From Schlegelella_A sp963778525 (lineage in GTDB: Bacteria > Pseudomonadota > Gammaproteobacteria > Burkholderiales > Burkholderiaceae_C): DNA of 64,000 bases. This document shows, one piece after another, positions 8,938-17,390 of the stretch. The notes beneath the pieces were generated by a model, which searched no databases, had not been told where the DNA came from, and saw only the letters and a list, made by a program, of their open reading frames with translations. The stretch lies in the NCBI GenBank assembly GCA_963778525.1, contig CAVZUJ010000009.1:434001-498000 (forward strand), written 5' to 3'. Made by a program: the position numbers and the translations under genes. Every line of letters begins with the position of its first letter. Position 1 is the first letter of the stretch.

Positions 8938-10053
8938 ATGACGACCTCCAATGCCCCTGCCGAAGGCGCCCACGCGCACGGCGAACGCACCAGCCGCACC
9001 GATGACCAGCGGATCAAGGACGTGGTGCCCTTGCCGCCGCCCGAGCACCTGATCCGCTTCTTTCCGATCGCCGGCACGCCGGTCGAGCAGCTCATCGGCG
9101 ACACGCGCGGCACGATCCGCCGCATCATGCAGCGCCAGGACGATCGCCTGCTCGTGATCATGGGTCCGTGCTCGATCCACGACCCGGTCGCCGCAGTCGA
9201 CTACGCGCGCAAGCTGAAGGCCGAACGCGACCGCTTCGCCGGCACGCTCGAGATCGTGATGCGCGTCTATTTCGAAAAGCCGCGCACCACCGTCGGCTGG
9301 AAGGGCCTGATCAACGATCCCTATCTCGACGAGAGCTATCGCATCGACGAAGGCCTGCGCATCGGCCGCCAGCTCCTGCTCGAGATCAACCGCCTCGGCA
9401 TGCCGGCGGGCAGCGAGTTCCTCGACGTGATCTCGCCGCAATACCTGGGCGACCTGATCGCCTGGGGCGCGATCGGCGCGCGCACCACCGAAAGCCAGGT
9501 GCACCGCGAGCTGGCCTCCGGCCTCTCGGCGCCGATCGGATTCAAGAACGGCACCGACGGCAACATCCGCATCGCCATCGACGCCATCCAGGCCGCGGCG
9601 CGGCCGCACCACTTCCTGTCGGTGCACAAGAACGGCCAGGTCGCGATCGTGGAGACGCGCGGCAACAAGGACTGCCACGTCATCCTGCGCGGCGGCAAGG
9701 CGCCGAACTACGATGCGGCATCGGTGGCGGCGGCCTGCAGCGAGATCGAGGCCGCCAGGCTGGCGTGCAACCTGATGGTCGACTGCAGCCACGCCAACAG
9801 CAGCAAGGACCACCGGCGACAGATCGCCGTCGCCAACGACGTCGCCGAGCAGCTGCGCGACGGTAGCCGCTGCATCTTCGGCGTCATGGTGGAAAGCCAC
9901 CTCACGGGTGGCGCCCAGAAGTTCAGCGCCGGCCGCGATGATCCGGCCAAGCTCGCCTACGGACAGAGCATCACGGATGCCTGTCTCGGCTGGGACGACT
10001 CGCTGGCCGTGCTGCACGATCTCAGCAAGGCCGTGCTCGCACGGCGCGGCTGA
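8938..10053 (+). CDS. aroG: 3-deoxy-7-phosphoheptulonate (DAHP) synthase, class I
   Basis: 371 residues from ATG 8938, preceded by the AAGGAAAG ribosome site; longer frames would read through the attenuator. Class I DAHP-synthase motifs are present: VIMGPCSIHDP, FEKPRTTVGWKG, GSEFLDVISPQY, IGARTTESQVHRE, FKNGTDGN and DCSHANS. It condenses PEP and erythrose 4-phosphate, the first step of the shikimate pathway. The Phe/Tyr leader suggests this isozyme is regulated by phenylalanine or tyrosine supply, as AroG and AroF are allosterically in E. coli. The N-terminal 20 residues are Ala/His/Gly-rich and poorly conserved. Confidence 0.95.
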   Translation: MTTSNAPAEGAHAHGERTSRTDDQRIKDVVPLPPPEHLIRFFPIAGTPVEQLIGDTRGTIRRIMQRQDDRLLVIMGPCSIHDPVAAVDYARKLKAERDRFAGTLEIVMRVYFEKPRTTVGWKGLINDPYLDESYRIDEGLRIGRQLLLEINRLGMPAGSEFLDVISPQYLGDLIAWGAIGARTTESQVHRELASGLSAPIGFKNGTDGNIRIAIDAIQAAARPHHFLSVHKNGQVAIVETRGNKDCHVILRGGKAPNYDAASVAAACSEIEAARLACNLMVDCSHANSSKDHRRQIAVANDVAEQLRDGSRCIFGVMVESHLTGGAQKFSAGRDDPAKLAYGQSITDACLGWDDSLAVLHDLSKAVLARRG

Positions 10054-10071
10054 ACCGGACCTGCGCGGCGC

Positions 10072-10647
10072 TCAGTCGGGGTCGCGCGCCAGCTTCTCGC
10101 TCTGCCAGTAGACGTCGTCGCCGCCGAGGCCGTCGAGGTTGGCGCGGTTGAGCACGCGCGCCAGCACGAACAGCAGGTCGCTCAGGCGATTGAGGTATTG
10201 GCGCGCCTCGTTGCGAACGACGTCCTGCGCCGCGAGCGCGACGACGGCGCGCTCGGCGCGGCGCGCCACCGTGCGCCCGACATGCGCGAGTGCAGCGCTG
10301 CGGGTGCCGGCCGGCAGGATGAACTCCTTCAGGCGAGGCAGCGTGGCGTTGTAGCGGGCGAGCGCTTCATCGAGTCGCGCGACGGCCTCGCCCTTGAGCA
10401 ATTCGTAGCCCGGAATGGAGAGCTCGCCGCCGAGATTGAACAGCTCGTGCTGGATGACCACGAGAAGAGTGCGAACGTCGTCCGGCAGCGGCTCGGCCAG
10501 CAGGACGCCGAGGTTCGAGTTCAGCTCGTCGACGTCGCCGAGCGCAGCAATGCGAAGGTGGTTCTTGCCGACGCGCGTGCCGTCGCCCAGGCCGGTGCTG
10601 CCGTCGTCGCCGGTGCGGGTGGCGATCTGTGTCAGACGATTCGACAT
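10072..10647 (-). CDS. PduO-type cob(I)alamin adenosyltransferase
   Basis: A 191-residue protein of the PduO/MMAB family. The N-terminal ATP-binding signature TRTGDDGSTGLGDG, then GDVDELNS, RRAERAV and NRLSDLLFVLAR are all present. It transfers the adenosyl group from ATP to cob(I)alamin, making coenzyme B12 for mutases or salvage. No B12-dependent enzyme or cob gene lies in the window. It is divergent from the FAD-linked oxidase with 90 bp between starts. Confidence 0.93.
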   Translation of the reverse strand: MSNRLTQIATRTGDDGSTGLGDGTRVGKNHLRIAALGDVDELNSNLGVLLAEPLPDDVRTLLVVIQHELFNLGGELSIPGYELLKGEAVARLDEALARYNATLPRLKEFILPAGTRSAALAHVGRTVARRAERAVVALAAQDVVRNEARQYLNRLSDLLFVLARVLNRANLDGLGGDDVYWQSEKLARDPD

Positions 10648-10672
10648 GGTCTGCCCGATGCTAGCAGCGCGG

Positions 10673-10702
10673 TCGACATGCCCGACCCCGCATTCCTACA
10701 AT
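10673..10702 (+). promoter_or_regulatory. Candidate sigma-70 promoter for the FAD-linked oxidase gene
   Basis: TCGACA at 10673-10678 (one mismatch from TTGACA) and TACAAT at 10697-10702 are separated by 18 bp. They lie 36 bp before the start codon at 10738, in the divergent gap. The fit is good for a GC-rich genome, but it is untested. Confidence 0.5.
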
Positions 10703-10737
10703 GCAGCAACGGTGCCCTGGCACCGAGGAGACATCGC

Positions 10738-12159
10738 ATGAACGCTCCCCTGCCTGCCCATCTGCTTCCGCGCATCGAGCCGCGGCCGGTTCCCGCGGCC
10801 ATGATCGAAGCGTTGAAGGCCCACTTCGGCGAGCGCTGCTCGACGGCTCTGGTCGTGCGCGAGCAGCATGGCCGAGACGAATCGCCGATCGATGCCCCGC
10901 CGCCGGAGGCCGTCGTCTTCTGCGAGAGCACCGAAGACGTCGCGGCAGTCGTCAAGCTGGCCGACCGCTATTGCGTTCCCGTGATCCCCTTTGGCGTCGG
11001 CTCGTCGCTCGAAGGCCATCTGCTCGCGGTGCAGGGTGGCGTGTCGATCGATCTCGCGCGCATGGACAAGGTGCTTGCGGTCAATGCCGAAGACCTGACG
11101 GTGACGGTGCAGGCCGGCGTGACCCGAACGCGGGTGAACGACGAAATCCGCCACACGGGTCTCTTCTTTCCTATCGACCCGGGCGCGGATGCGTCGATCG
11201 GAGGCATGTCCGCGACCCGTGCCAGCGGCACGAACGCGGTGCGCTACGGCACGATGCGCGAGAACGTGCTCGGCCTCACGGTGGTCACGCCGCAAGGCGA
11301 GATCATTCACACCGGCACGCGGGCCCGCAAGTCGTCGGCCGGCTACGACCTGACGCGTCTCATGATCGGCAGCGAAGGCACGCTCGGCGTGATGACCGAG
11401 ATCACGCTGCGGGTCTATCCGCTGCCCGAGGCGATGTCGGCCGCGACCTGCACGTTTCCTTCGATCGACGCGGCGGTGCGCACGACGATCGAGATCATCC
11501 AGATGGGCATCCCGATCGCGCGCTGCGAGTTGCTCGATCGTTTCGCGGTGCAGGCCGTGAACCGGCACGACAAGCTCTCGCTGACCGAGGCACCGATGCT
11601 GCTGATGGAGTTTCACGGCAGCGAAGCCAGCGTGGCCGAGCAGGCGACGATGGTGCAGGCGATCGCCAAGGAGCATGGCGGCGAAGGGTTCCAGTGGGCA
11701 ACGACGCCCGAGGAGCGCAAGAAGCTGTGGGCCGCGCGCCATCGCGCCTACTTCGCGGGCCTGCAGATGAAGCCGGGCTGCCGCACCGTCACCACCGATA
11801 CCTGCGTGCCGATCTCGCGCCTCGCCGAATCAGTCGTGGCCGCGTCGGAAGAAGCGCTCGCCGCCGGCATGCAGCACTACATCGTCGGCCATGTCGGCGA
11901 TGGCAATTTCCACATCGCCTATCTCGTCGACCCGAACAAGCCGGAAGAGCGCGAGACCGCCGAACGGCTCAACGACGCGGTCGTGATGCGCGCCCTGGCG
12001 ATGGACGGCACATGCAGCGGCGAGCATGGCGTCGGCCTGCACAAGATGGGCTTTCTCGTCAGCGAAGCCGGCACCGGCGCGATCGACATGATGCGCACCG
12101 TGAAGCGGGCGCTCGATCCGAAGAACATCATGAATCCCGGGAAGATCTTCGCGCTCTAG
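10738..12159 (+). CDS. FAD-linked oxidase, D-2-hydroxyacid (D-lactate/glycolate) dehydrogenase family
   Basis: 473 residues from ATG 10738, with GAGGAG about 8 bp upstream. The FAD_binding_4 (VAO/PCMH) domain shows VIPFGVGSSLEGH and GGMSATRASGTNAVRYG. The C-terminal FAD-oxidase domain shows HVGDGNFH and CSGEHGVG. This is the architecture of GlcD and of D-lactate dehydrogenase (cytochrome) or D-2-hydroxyglutarate dehydrogenase. It should oxidise a D-2-hydroxy acid to the 2-keto acid. No glcE or glcF lies beside it, which favours a stand-alone D-lactate-type enzyme. Substrate is not certain. A long inverted repeat overlaps its last codons. Confidence 0.88.
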   Translation: MNAPLPAHLLPRIEPRPVPAAMIEALKAHFGERCSTALVVREQHGRDESPIDAPPPEAVVFCESTEDVAAVVKLADRYCVPVIPFGVGSSLEGHLLAVQGGVSIDLARMDKVLAVNAEDLTVTVQAGVTRTRVNDEIRHTGLFFPIDPGADASIGGMSATRASGTNAVRYGTMRENVLGLTVVTPQGEIIHTGTRARKSSAGYDLTRLMIGSEGTLGVMTEITLRVYPLPEAMSAATCTFPSIDAAVRTTIEIIQMGIPIARCELLDRFAVQAVNRHDKLSLTEAPMLLMEFHGSEASVAEQATMVQAIAKEHGGEGFQWATTPEERKKLWAARHRAYFAGLQMKPGCRTVTTDTCVPISRLAESVVAASEEALAAGMQHYIVGHVGDGNFHIAYLVDPNKPEERETAERLNDAVVMRALAMDGTCSGEHGVGLHKMGFLVSEAGTGAIDMMRTVKRALDPKNIMNPGKIFAL

Positions 12160-12243
12160 GCGCGAAGATCTCCCCTTCGGGGCAGGATTGCTCCCTCCCC
12201 AACCCCTCCTTCCGAGAGGGAGGGGCCGGCCCCTCAGGGGGCC
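12139..12243. terminator. Cluster of hairpins between convergent genes (bidirectional terminator region)
   Basis: A 15-bp arm at 12139-12153 pairs with 12161-12175 with one mismatch, spanning the stop codon of the oxidase gene. It is followed by CCCC-TTC-GGGG (12172-12182), CCCTCC/GGAGGG arms (within 12203-12225) and GGCCCC/GGGGCC arms (12228-12243). The stop of the convergent spoVR gene is at 12253. No T-tract follows, so termination could be by roadblock or Rho. Confidence 0.55.
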
Positions 12244-12252
12244 GCTGACGCT

Positions 12253-13866
12253 CTAGGCCTCGGCCATCTCCGAGGGCGTGATCGACCAGCGGGTCGTCAC
12301 GTCGCCATAGGCGTCGACGCTCTCCAGGTTGACACCGAAGCCCCACAGGCGGGCGACGTGTTTCAGCACTTCCTGGGCGCCGTCGTGCAGCGGCCGGTTG
12401 TTGTGCCGGGTATGGCGCAGGGTCAGCGACCGGTCGCCGCGCAGGTCGACGCTCCAGACCTGGATGTCGGGCTCGCGCGAGCCGAGGTCGTACTGGCGAG
12501 AGAGCGACTCGCGCACATGCTTGTAGCCGGCGGTGTCGTGGATCGCCGAGACGCGCAGATGCTCGTCGTGCTCGTCGTCGAGGATGGCGAAGAGGCGCAG
12601 ATCGCGGATCACTTTCGGCGAAAGGTATTGGCCGATGAAGCTCTCGTCCTTGAAATTGCGCATCGCGTGGTGCAGGGCCGGCAGCCAGTGCGTGCCAGCC
12701 AGCTGCGGGAACCACTCGCGATCTTCGTCGGTGGGATGCTCGCAGATGCGCCGCATGTCGGTGTACATCGCGAAGCCGAGGGCGTAGGGATTGAGGCCGC
12801 TGTAGGCCGGGTGTCCTACCGGCGGCTGGAAGATCACGTTGGTGTGCGACTTGAGCCACTCGATCATGACGCCGTCGGTGAGATGGCCTTCGTCGTAGAG
12901 GGTGTTGAGCAGCAGGTGATGCCAGAACGTGGCCCAGCCCTCGTTCATCACCTGGGTCTGGCGCTGCGGATAGAAATACTGCGCGATCTTGCGCACGATG
13001 CGCACGACCTCGCGTTGCCAGGGCTCGAGCAGCGGTGCGTTCTTCTCGATGAAGTAGAGGATGTTTTCCTGCGGCTCGGCCGGAAAGCGCTTGGCATCGG
13101 CAATGTCGTCGGCGCGGTCCGGCCGGCGCGGCAAGGTGCGCCAGATGTCGTTGACCTGCGCCTGCGCGTAGGCCAGGCGCTCGGCGCGCCGCGTCTGCTC
13201 TTCGGCGAGAGAGATCTTGCTCGGGCGGTGATAGCGATCGACGCCGTGGTTCTGCAGCGCGTGGCAGCTGTCGAGCAGATCCTCGACTGCCGGCATGCCG
13301 TATTTCTCTTCGCACTCGGCCACGTAGTTCCGGGCGTAGACGAGGTAGTCGATGATCGACGAGGCATCGGTCCACAGCCGGAACAGGTAGTTGCCCTTGA
13401 AGAAGCTGTTGTGGCCGTACGCCGCATGGGCGATGACGAGGGCCTGCATCGCCGTCGTGTTCTCCTCCATCAGGTAGCTGATGCAGGGATCGGAGTTGAT
13501 GACGATTTCGTACGCCAGCCCCATCTGGCCGCGCCGGTAGCTGCGCTCGTTGGCGATGAATTCCTTGCCGTAGCTCCAGTGCCGGTAGTTCACCGGCATG
13601 CCGACCGAGGCATAGGCGTCCATCATCTGCTCGGCCGTGATCACCTCGAGCTGGTTCGGATACGTGTCGAGCGCGTAGCGCGCGGCGGTGGCGCGAATCT
13701 TCTCGTGGTACTGCTCGATCAGATCGAAAGTCCAGTCGCTCGGATCAGGCAGCGGCCCCTCCGGTCGCGGGCCGGCAGGCAAGGGCGCTTGCGGCAAGGT
13801 GCGCTCGGGCCGCAGCCGGCGTGCGCCCGGCGACATGCGGGGCTCGGGGTGCGCCGATCTCGTCAC
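12253..13866 (-). CDS. spoVR: SpoVR family protein (YcgB)
   Basis: About 537 residues. I choose GTG 13866 because it overlaps the yeaH stop as GTGA; an ATG 11 codons downstream is the alternative. SpoVR-family blocks are clear: PVNYRHWSYGKEFI, GLAYEIVINSDPCISYL, AYGHNSFFKGN, MNEGWATFWHH and NPYALGFAMY. B. subtilis SpoVR affects spore cortex formation; in Gram-negatives the homologue (YcgB) belongs to the stress-induced prkA-yeaH-spoVR group, with unknown biochemistry. Conserved His residues (HNSFF, TFWHH) could bind metal. It is the last gene of that operon. Confidence 0.93.
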   Translation of the reverse strand: MTRSAHPEPRMSPGARRLRPERTLPQAPLPAGPRPEGPLPDPSDWTFDLIEQYHEKIRATAARYALDTYPNQLEVITAEQMMDAYASVGMPVNYRHWSYGKEFIANERSYRRGQMGLAYEIVINSDPCISYLMEENTTAMQALVIAHAAYGHNSFFKGNYLFRLWTDASSIIDYLVYARNYVAECEEKYGMPAVEDLLDSCHALQNHGVDRYHRPSKISLAEEQTRRAERLAYAQAQVNDIWRTLPRRPDRADDIADAKRFPAEPQENILYFIEKNAPLLEPWQREVVRIVRKIAQYFYPQRQTQVMNEGWATFWHHLLLNTLYDEGHLTDGVMIEWLKSHTNVIFQPPVGHPAYSGLNPYALGFAMYTDMRRICEHPTDEDREWFPQLAGTHWLPALHHAMRNFKDESFIGQYLSPKVIRDLRLFAILDDEHDEHLRVSAIHDTAGYKHVRESLSRQYDLGSREPDIQVWSVDLRGDRSLTLRHTRHNNRPLHDGAQEVLKHVARLWGFGVNLESVDAYGDVTTRWSITPSEMAEA

Positions 13867-15143
13867 GCTGCGACCTTCTCGGTCTTGAAGAGATCGCGAA
13901 AGACCGGGTAGATCTGGCCGGTCTGCGTCACCTTGCGCATCGCGAAGTGGGGCGACGTTTCCTGCAGCCTCGTGTACTCCTCCCAGAGGTTCTGCTCTTC
14001 CTCGGCGACTTGCACGTAGGCGAAGTAGCGGCACTTGGGCAGCAGGCTTTCGGTGAGGAGCTCGCGGCAGCGGCCGGAGTCGTGATGCCAGTTGTCGCCG
14101 TCGCTGGCCTGCGCCCCATAGATGTTCCAGTCATCGGGCGAATAACGCTCGCGGATGATCTCGTCCATCAGCACCAGCGCGCTCGACACCACGGTACCGC
14201 CGGTCTCGCGGGCGCGAAAGAAGTTCTCCTCGTCGACCTCCTGTGCCTGCGTGTGATGGCGAATGAAGACCAGATCGATCTTCTCGTAGTGTCGCGTCAG
14301 GAACAGATAGAGCAGGATGAAGAAGCGCTTCGACAGGTCCTTGCGCGCTTCGTCCATCGAGCCGGACACATCCATCAGGCAGAACATCACCGCCTTGGCC
14401 ATCGGCACCGGCACCTTGACGCGATTGCGAAAGCGCAGGTCGATCGGGTCGAGGTAAGGAATGCGCGCGATGCGCGCGCGCAGCGCGCCGATCTGCTCCT
14501 CGAGCGTCTTGCGCGCCATTACTTCGGCGGCTTCGACCGCCGGGTCCGGCAGAAGCGAGAGCTGCTCCACCAACGCAGCGAGCTCGCCCCGCGAGCCGGC
14601 GCCGATGGCAACGCGCCGGCCGATCGCGCCCCGCATCGAGCGGATCACGCTGAGGTTGCTGGGCGTGCCGGTGTTCGAGTAGCCGGCGCGATGGCTCTTC
14701 ATTTCAGGCGTCTCGGCGAGCTGGGTGCGCGTCATGCGTGGCAGCGCCAGATCGTCGAAGAAGATCTGCATGAACTCTTCCTTGGTGAGGTGAAAGACGA
14801 AGTCGTCCTCTCCCTCGCCATCGTTGCCGGCCTCGCCCTGGCCGCTGCCGCCCGCGGCGCCGCCCTGCGGCCTCTCGATATGGTCGCCGCGCACGTACTC
14901 CCGATTGCCGGGGTGGACCATCTCGCGCGCACCGCCGGTGCCGTGCCGGAAGGTGGGCTCGCTGATGTCGCGCTTGGGCAGATGGATGTCTTCGCCCTGC
15001 TCGATATCACGAATGCCGCGCTGATCGACGGCACGGCGCACCGCCTCTCGCACCTGGCCTTGATAGCGACGCAGGAACCGCTCGCGGTTGCCGATCGACT
15101 TGTTCTTTCCCGCGAGCCGGCGATCGATGATCTGCTGCAGCAT
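13863..15143 (-). CDS. yeaH: DUF444/YeaH family VWA-like protein
   Basis: A 426-residue protein starting MLQQIIDRRL. The middle has FCLMDVSGSMDEA, which is the DxSxS MIDAS motif of a von Willebrand A fold, as in other YeaH proteins. The N-terminal half has conserved DRRLAGKNKSIGNRERFLRR and a Gly/charged linker. YeaH works with the PrkA/YeaG kinase in nitrogen- and carbon-starvation responses, but its molecular role is not defined. It begins 10 bp after the prkA stop and overlaps spoVR, so the three genes form one operon. Confidence 0.93.
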   Translation of the reverse strand: MLQQIIDRRLAGKNKSIGNRERFLRRYQGQVREAVRRAVDQRGIRDIEQGEDIHLPKRDISEPTFRHGTGGAREMVHPGNREYVRGDHIERPQGGAAGGSGQGEAGNDGEGEDDFVFHLTKEEFMQIFFDDLALPRMTRTQLAETPEMKSHRAGYSNTGTPSNLSVIRSMRGAIGRRVAIGAGSRGELAALVEQLSLLPDPAVEAAEVMARKTLEEQIGALRARIARIPYLDPIDLRFRNRVKVPVPMAKAVMFCLMDVSGSMDEARKDLSKRFFILLYLFLTRHYEKIDLVFIRHHTQAQEVDEENFFRARETGGTVVSSALVLMDEIIRERYSPDDWNIYGAQASDGDNWHHDSGRCRELLTESLLPKCRYFAYVQVAEEEQNLWEEYTRLQETSPHFAMRKVTQTGQIYPVFRDLFKTEKVAA

Positions 15144-15152
15144 GGACGGCCT

Positions 15153-17075
15153 TTACGAGGACTTGCGTACCCGCAGATACCACTCGCATAGCAGACGCAC
15201 CTGCTTGGCCGTGTAGCCTTTCTCGACCATGCGATTGACGAAGTTCTCGTGCTTCTTCGCCTCGTCGGCACTCGCCTTGGCGTTGAAGCTGATCACCGGA
15301 AGGAGCTCCTCGGTGTTCGAGAACATCTTCTTCTCGATCACGGTGCGCAGCTTCTCGTAGCTCGTCCAGAGCGGGTTCTTGCCGTTGTTGTTGGCGCGTG
15401 CCCGCAGCACGAAGTTGACGATCTCGTTGCGGAAGTCCTTCGGGTTCGAGATGCCGGCCGGTTTTTCGATCTTCTCGAGCTCGGCGTTCAGCTGGGCCCG
15501 GTCGAACACCTCACCGGTGTCGGTATCGCGGTATTCCTGGTCCTGGATCCAGTAGTCGGCATAGGTGACGTAGCGATCGAAGATGTTCTGCCCGTACTCG
15601 CTGTAGCTCTCGAGATAGGCGGTCTGGATCTCCTTGCCGATGAACTCGGCGTAGCGCGCCGAGAGGTGTTCCTTGATGAAGCCGAGGTACTTCTGCTCGG
15701 TCTCGGACGGGAACTGCTCGCGCTCGATCTGCTGCTCGAGCACGTACATCAGATGCACCGGGTTGGCGGCGACCTCGGCCGGGTCGAAGTTGAAGACCTT
15801 CGACAGGATCTTGAAGGCGAAGCGTGTCGAGACGCCGCTCATGCCCTCGTCGACGCCGGCGTAGTCGCGGTATTCCTGGTAGCTCTTGGCGCGTGGGTCG
15901 GTGTCCTTCAGGTTGTCGCCGTCGTAGATCAGCATCTTCGAATAGAGCGACGAGTTCTCGGGCTCCTTCAATCGCGTCAGCATTGCGAACTGGCTCATCA
16001 TCTTCAGCGTGCCCGGGGCGCACTTGGCCTCGGCGAGCGACGAGTTGCGCAGCAGCTTCTCGTAGATCTTGATTTCCTCCGACGTGCGCAGGCAGTACGG
16101 CACCTTGACGATGTAGATCCGGTCGAGGAAGGCTTCGTTGTTCTTGTTGTTGCGAAAGGTCTTCCACTCGCTTTCGTTGGAGTGGGCCAGCACGATGCCG
16201 TCGAAGGGAATCGCGCCGAAACCTTCGGTGCCCTTGAAATTGCCTTCCTGCGTGGCCGTGAGCAGCGGATGCAGCACCTTGATCGGCGCCTTGAACATCT
16301 CGACGAACTCGAGCAGGCCCTGGTTGGCGAGGCACAGGCCGCCCGAGAAGCTGTAGGCGTCGGGGTCGTCCTGGGAGAAGGTCTCGAGCTTGCGGATATC
16401 GACCTTGCCGACCAGAGCCGAGATGTCCTGGTTGTTCTCGTCGCCGGGCTCGGTCTTCGATACGCCAACCTGCTTGAGCACGCTCGGATGCCGCTTGACG
16501 ATCTTGAACTTGCGGATATCGCCACCGTATTCGTCAAGCCGCTTGACGGCCCAGGGGCTGAGGATTCGATTCAGGTAGCGGGCCGGAATGCCGTATTCCT
16601 TCTCGAGCAGCGGCCCGTCCTCGGTCGGGTCGAACAGGCCGAGCGGCGACTCGTTCACCGGCGAGCCCTTGATCGCGTAGAAGGGCACGTGCTCCATGAG
16701 CTGCTTGAGCCGTTCGGCAATCGAGCTCTTGCCGCCGCCGACCGGGCCGAGCAGATAGAGGATCTGCTTTTTCTCTTCCAGACCCTGGGCCGCGTGGCGG
16801 AAGTAGCTCACGACCTGCTCGATCGCGTCTTCCATGCCGTAGAACTCGGCAAAAGCGGGATAGATCTTGATGACCTTGTTCGCGAAGAGCCGCGACATGC
16901 GCGTGTCGTTGCGCGTATCCACCATCTGAGGCTCGCCGATGGCCTTGAGCATGCGCTCGGCGGCGGTGGCGTAGGCCAGCGGGTTGCGCTTGCACTCCGC
17001 GAGGTAGTCTTCGATCGACAGCTCTTCTTCGCGACTGCGCTCGAAGCGCGCGGCAAAGTTGCTGATGACATCCAT
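15153..17075 (-). CDS. prkA: PrkA/YeaG family serine protein kinase (AAA+)
   Basis: 640 residues from ATG 17075, with AGGAG upstream; PrkA/YeaG proteins are about 640. The AAA_PrkA domain carries Walker A GPVGGGKSS and the family-typical VIKIYPAFAEFYGMEDAI and SPWAVKRLDEYGGD. The C-terminal PrkA domain follows from about residue 400. It is reported as a stress-responsive Ser kinase or AAA+ protease-like protein, and in E. coli YeaG supports survival of nitrogen starvation. It is first in the prkA-yeaH-spoVR operon, with a sigma-54 promoter match about 210 bp upstream. Confidence 0.95.
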   Translation of the reverse strand: MDVISNFAARFERSREEELSIEDYLAECKRNPLAYATAAERMLKAIGEPQMVDTRNDTRMSRLFANKVIKIYPAFAEFYGMEDAIEQVVSYFRHAAQGLEEKKQILYLLGPVGGGKSSIAERLKQLMEHVPFYAIKGSPVNESPLGLFDPTEDGPLLEKEYGIPARYLNRILSPWAVKRLDEYGGDIRKFKIVKRHPSVLKQVGVSKTEPGDENNQDISALVGKVDIRKLETFSQDDPDAYSFSGGLCLANQGLLEFVEMFKAPIKVLHPLLTATQEGNFKGTEGFGAIPFDGIVLAHSNESEWKTFRNNKNNEAFLDRIYIVKVPYCLRTSEEIKIYEKLLRNSSLAEAKCAPGTLKMMSQFAMLTRLKEPENSSLYSKMLIYDGDNLKDTDPRAKSYQEYRDYAGVDEGMSGVSTRFAFKILSKVFNFDPAEVAANPVHLMYVLEQQIEREQFPSETEQKYLGFIKEHLSARYAEFIGKEIQTAYLESYSEYGQNIFDRYVTYADYWIQDQEYRDTDTGEVFDRAQLNAELEKIEKPAGISNPKDFRNEIVNFVLRARANNNGKNPLWTSYEKLRTVIEKKMFSNTEELLPVISFNAKASADEAKKHENFVNRMVEKGYTAKQVRLLCEWYLRVRKSS

Positions 17076-17139
17076 GCTGATCTCCTGTGCGACGAGGAGG
17101 CGACGAAGGCCTTGTGGGTCTTCGGTCGTCCGGGGAAGT

Positions 17140-17168
17140 TCTGATGGAGCCCGGTGGGCGCCATCAGA
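17140..17168 (-). other. Stem-loop in the prkA 5' leader
   Basis: TCTGATGG (17140-17147) and CCATCAGA (17161-17168) form a perfect 8-bp stem, with an inner GCCC-GGT-GGGC hairpin. It lies about 65 bp upstream of the prkA start and downstream of the putative sigma-54 promoter, so it would be in the mRNA leader. In the leftward direction no T-tract follows, so it does not look like a terminator. The remainder of the 17076-17390 gap shows no other gene. Confidence 0.5.
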
Positions 17169-17284
17169 GCTTTCCTTTCACCAGCAGGTGCGGCTCAAGT
17201 TTCGATCATCCGTCCAAAGGGCCAAGCTTGAAATAGCGAGGCCTTTGCAGCGTTGCTCAAATGTCTCTAAACGATCGGTAGGTT

Positions 17285-17301
17285 AGCAAGCAACGTGCCG
17301 A
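17285..17301 (-). promoter_or_regulatory. Sigma-54 (RpoN) promoter match for prkA-yeaH-spoVR
   Basis: On the minus strand the sequence reads CGGCACGTTGCTTGCT. It matches the -24/-12 consensus TGGCACG-N4-TTGCW at all positions but the first, with the required GG-to-GC spacing of 12 bp. It faces prkA, 210 bp away. E. coli yeaGH is known to be sigma-54/NtrC dependent, so the match has functional sense. No upstream activator site was identified. Confidence 0.65.
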
Positions 17302-17390
17302 AATTGCTTCGCGTTGACCGCGAGGGGTCAGACGCTGTCGCTTGTCGTGCAAATTTTCTCGTCGGCGCCTGCGCGCGCGACGCGTTTTCG

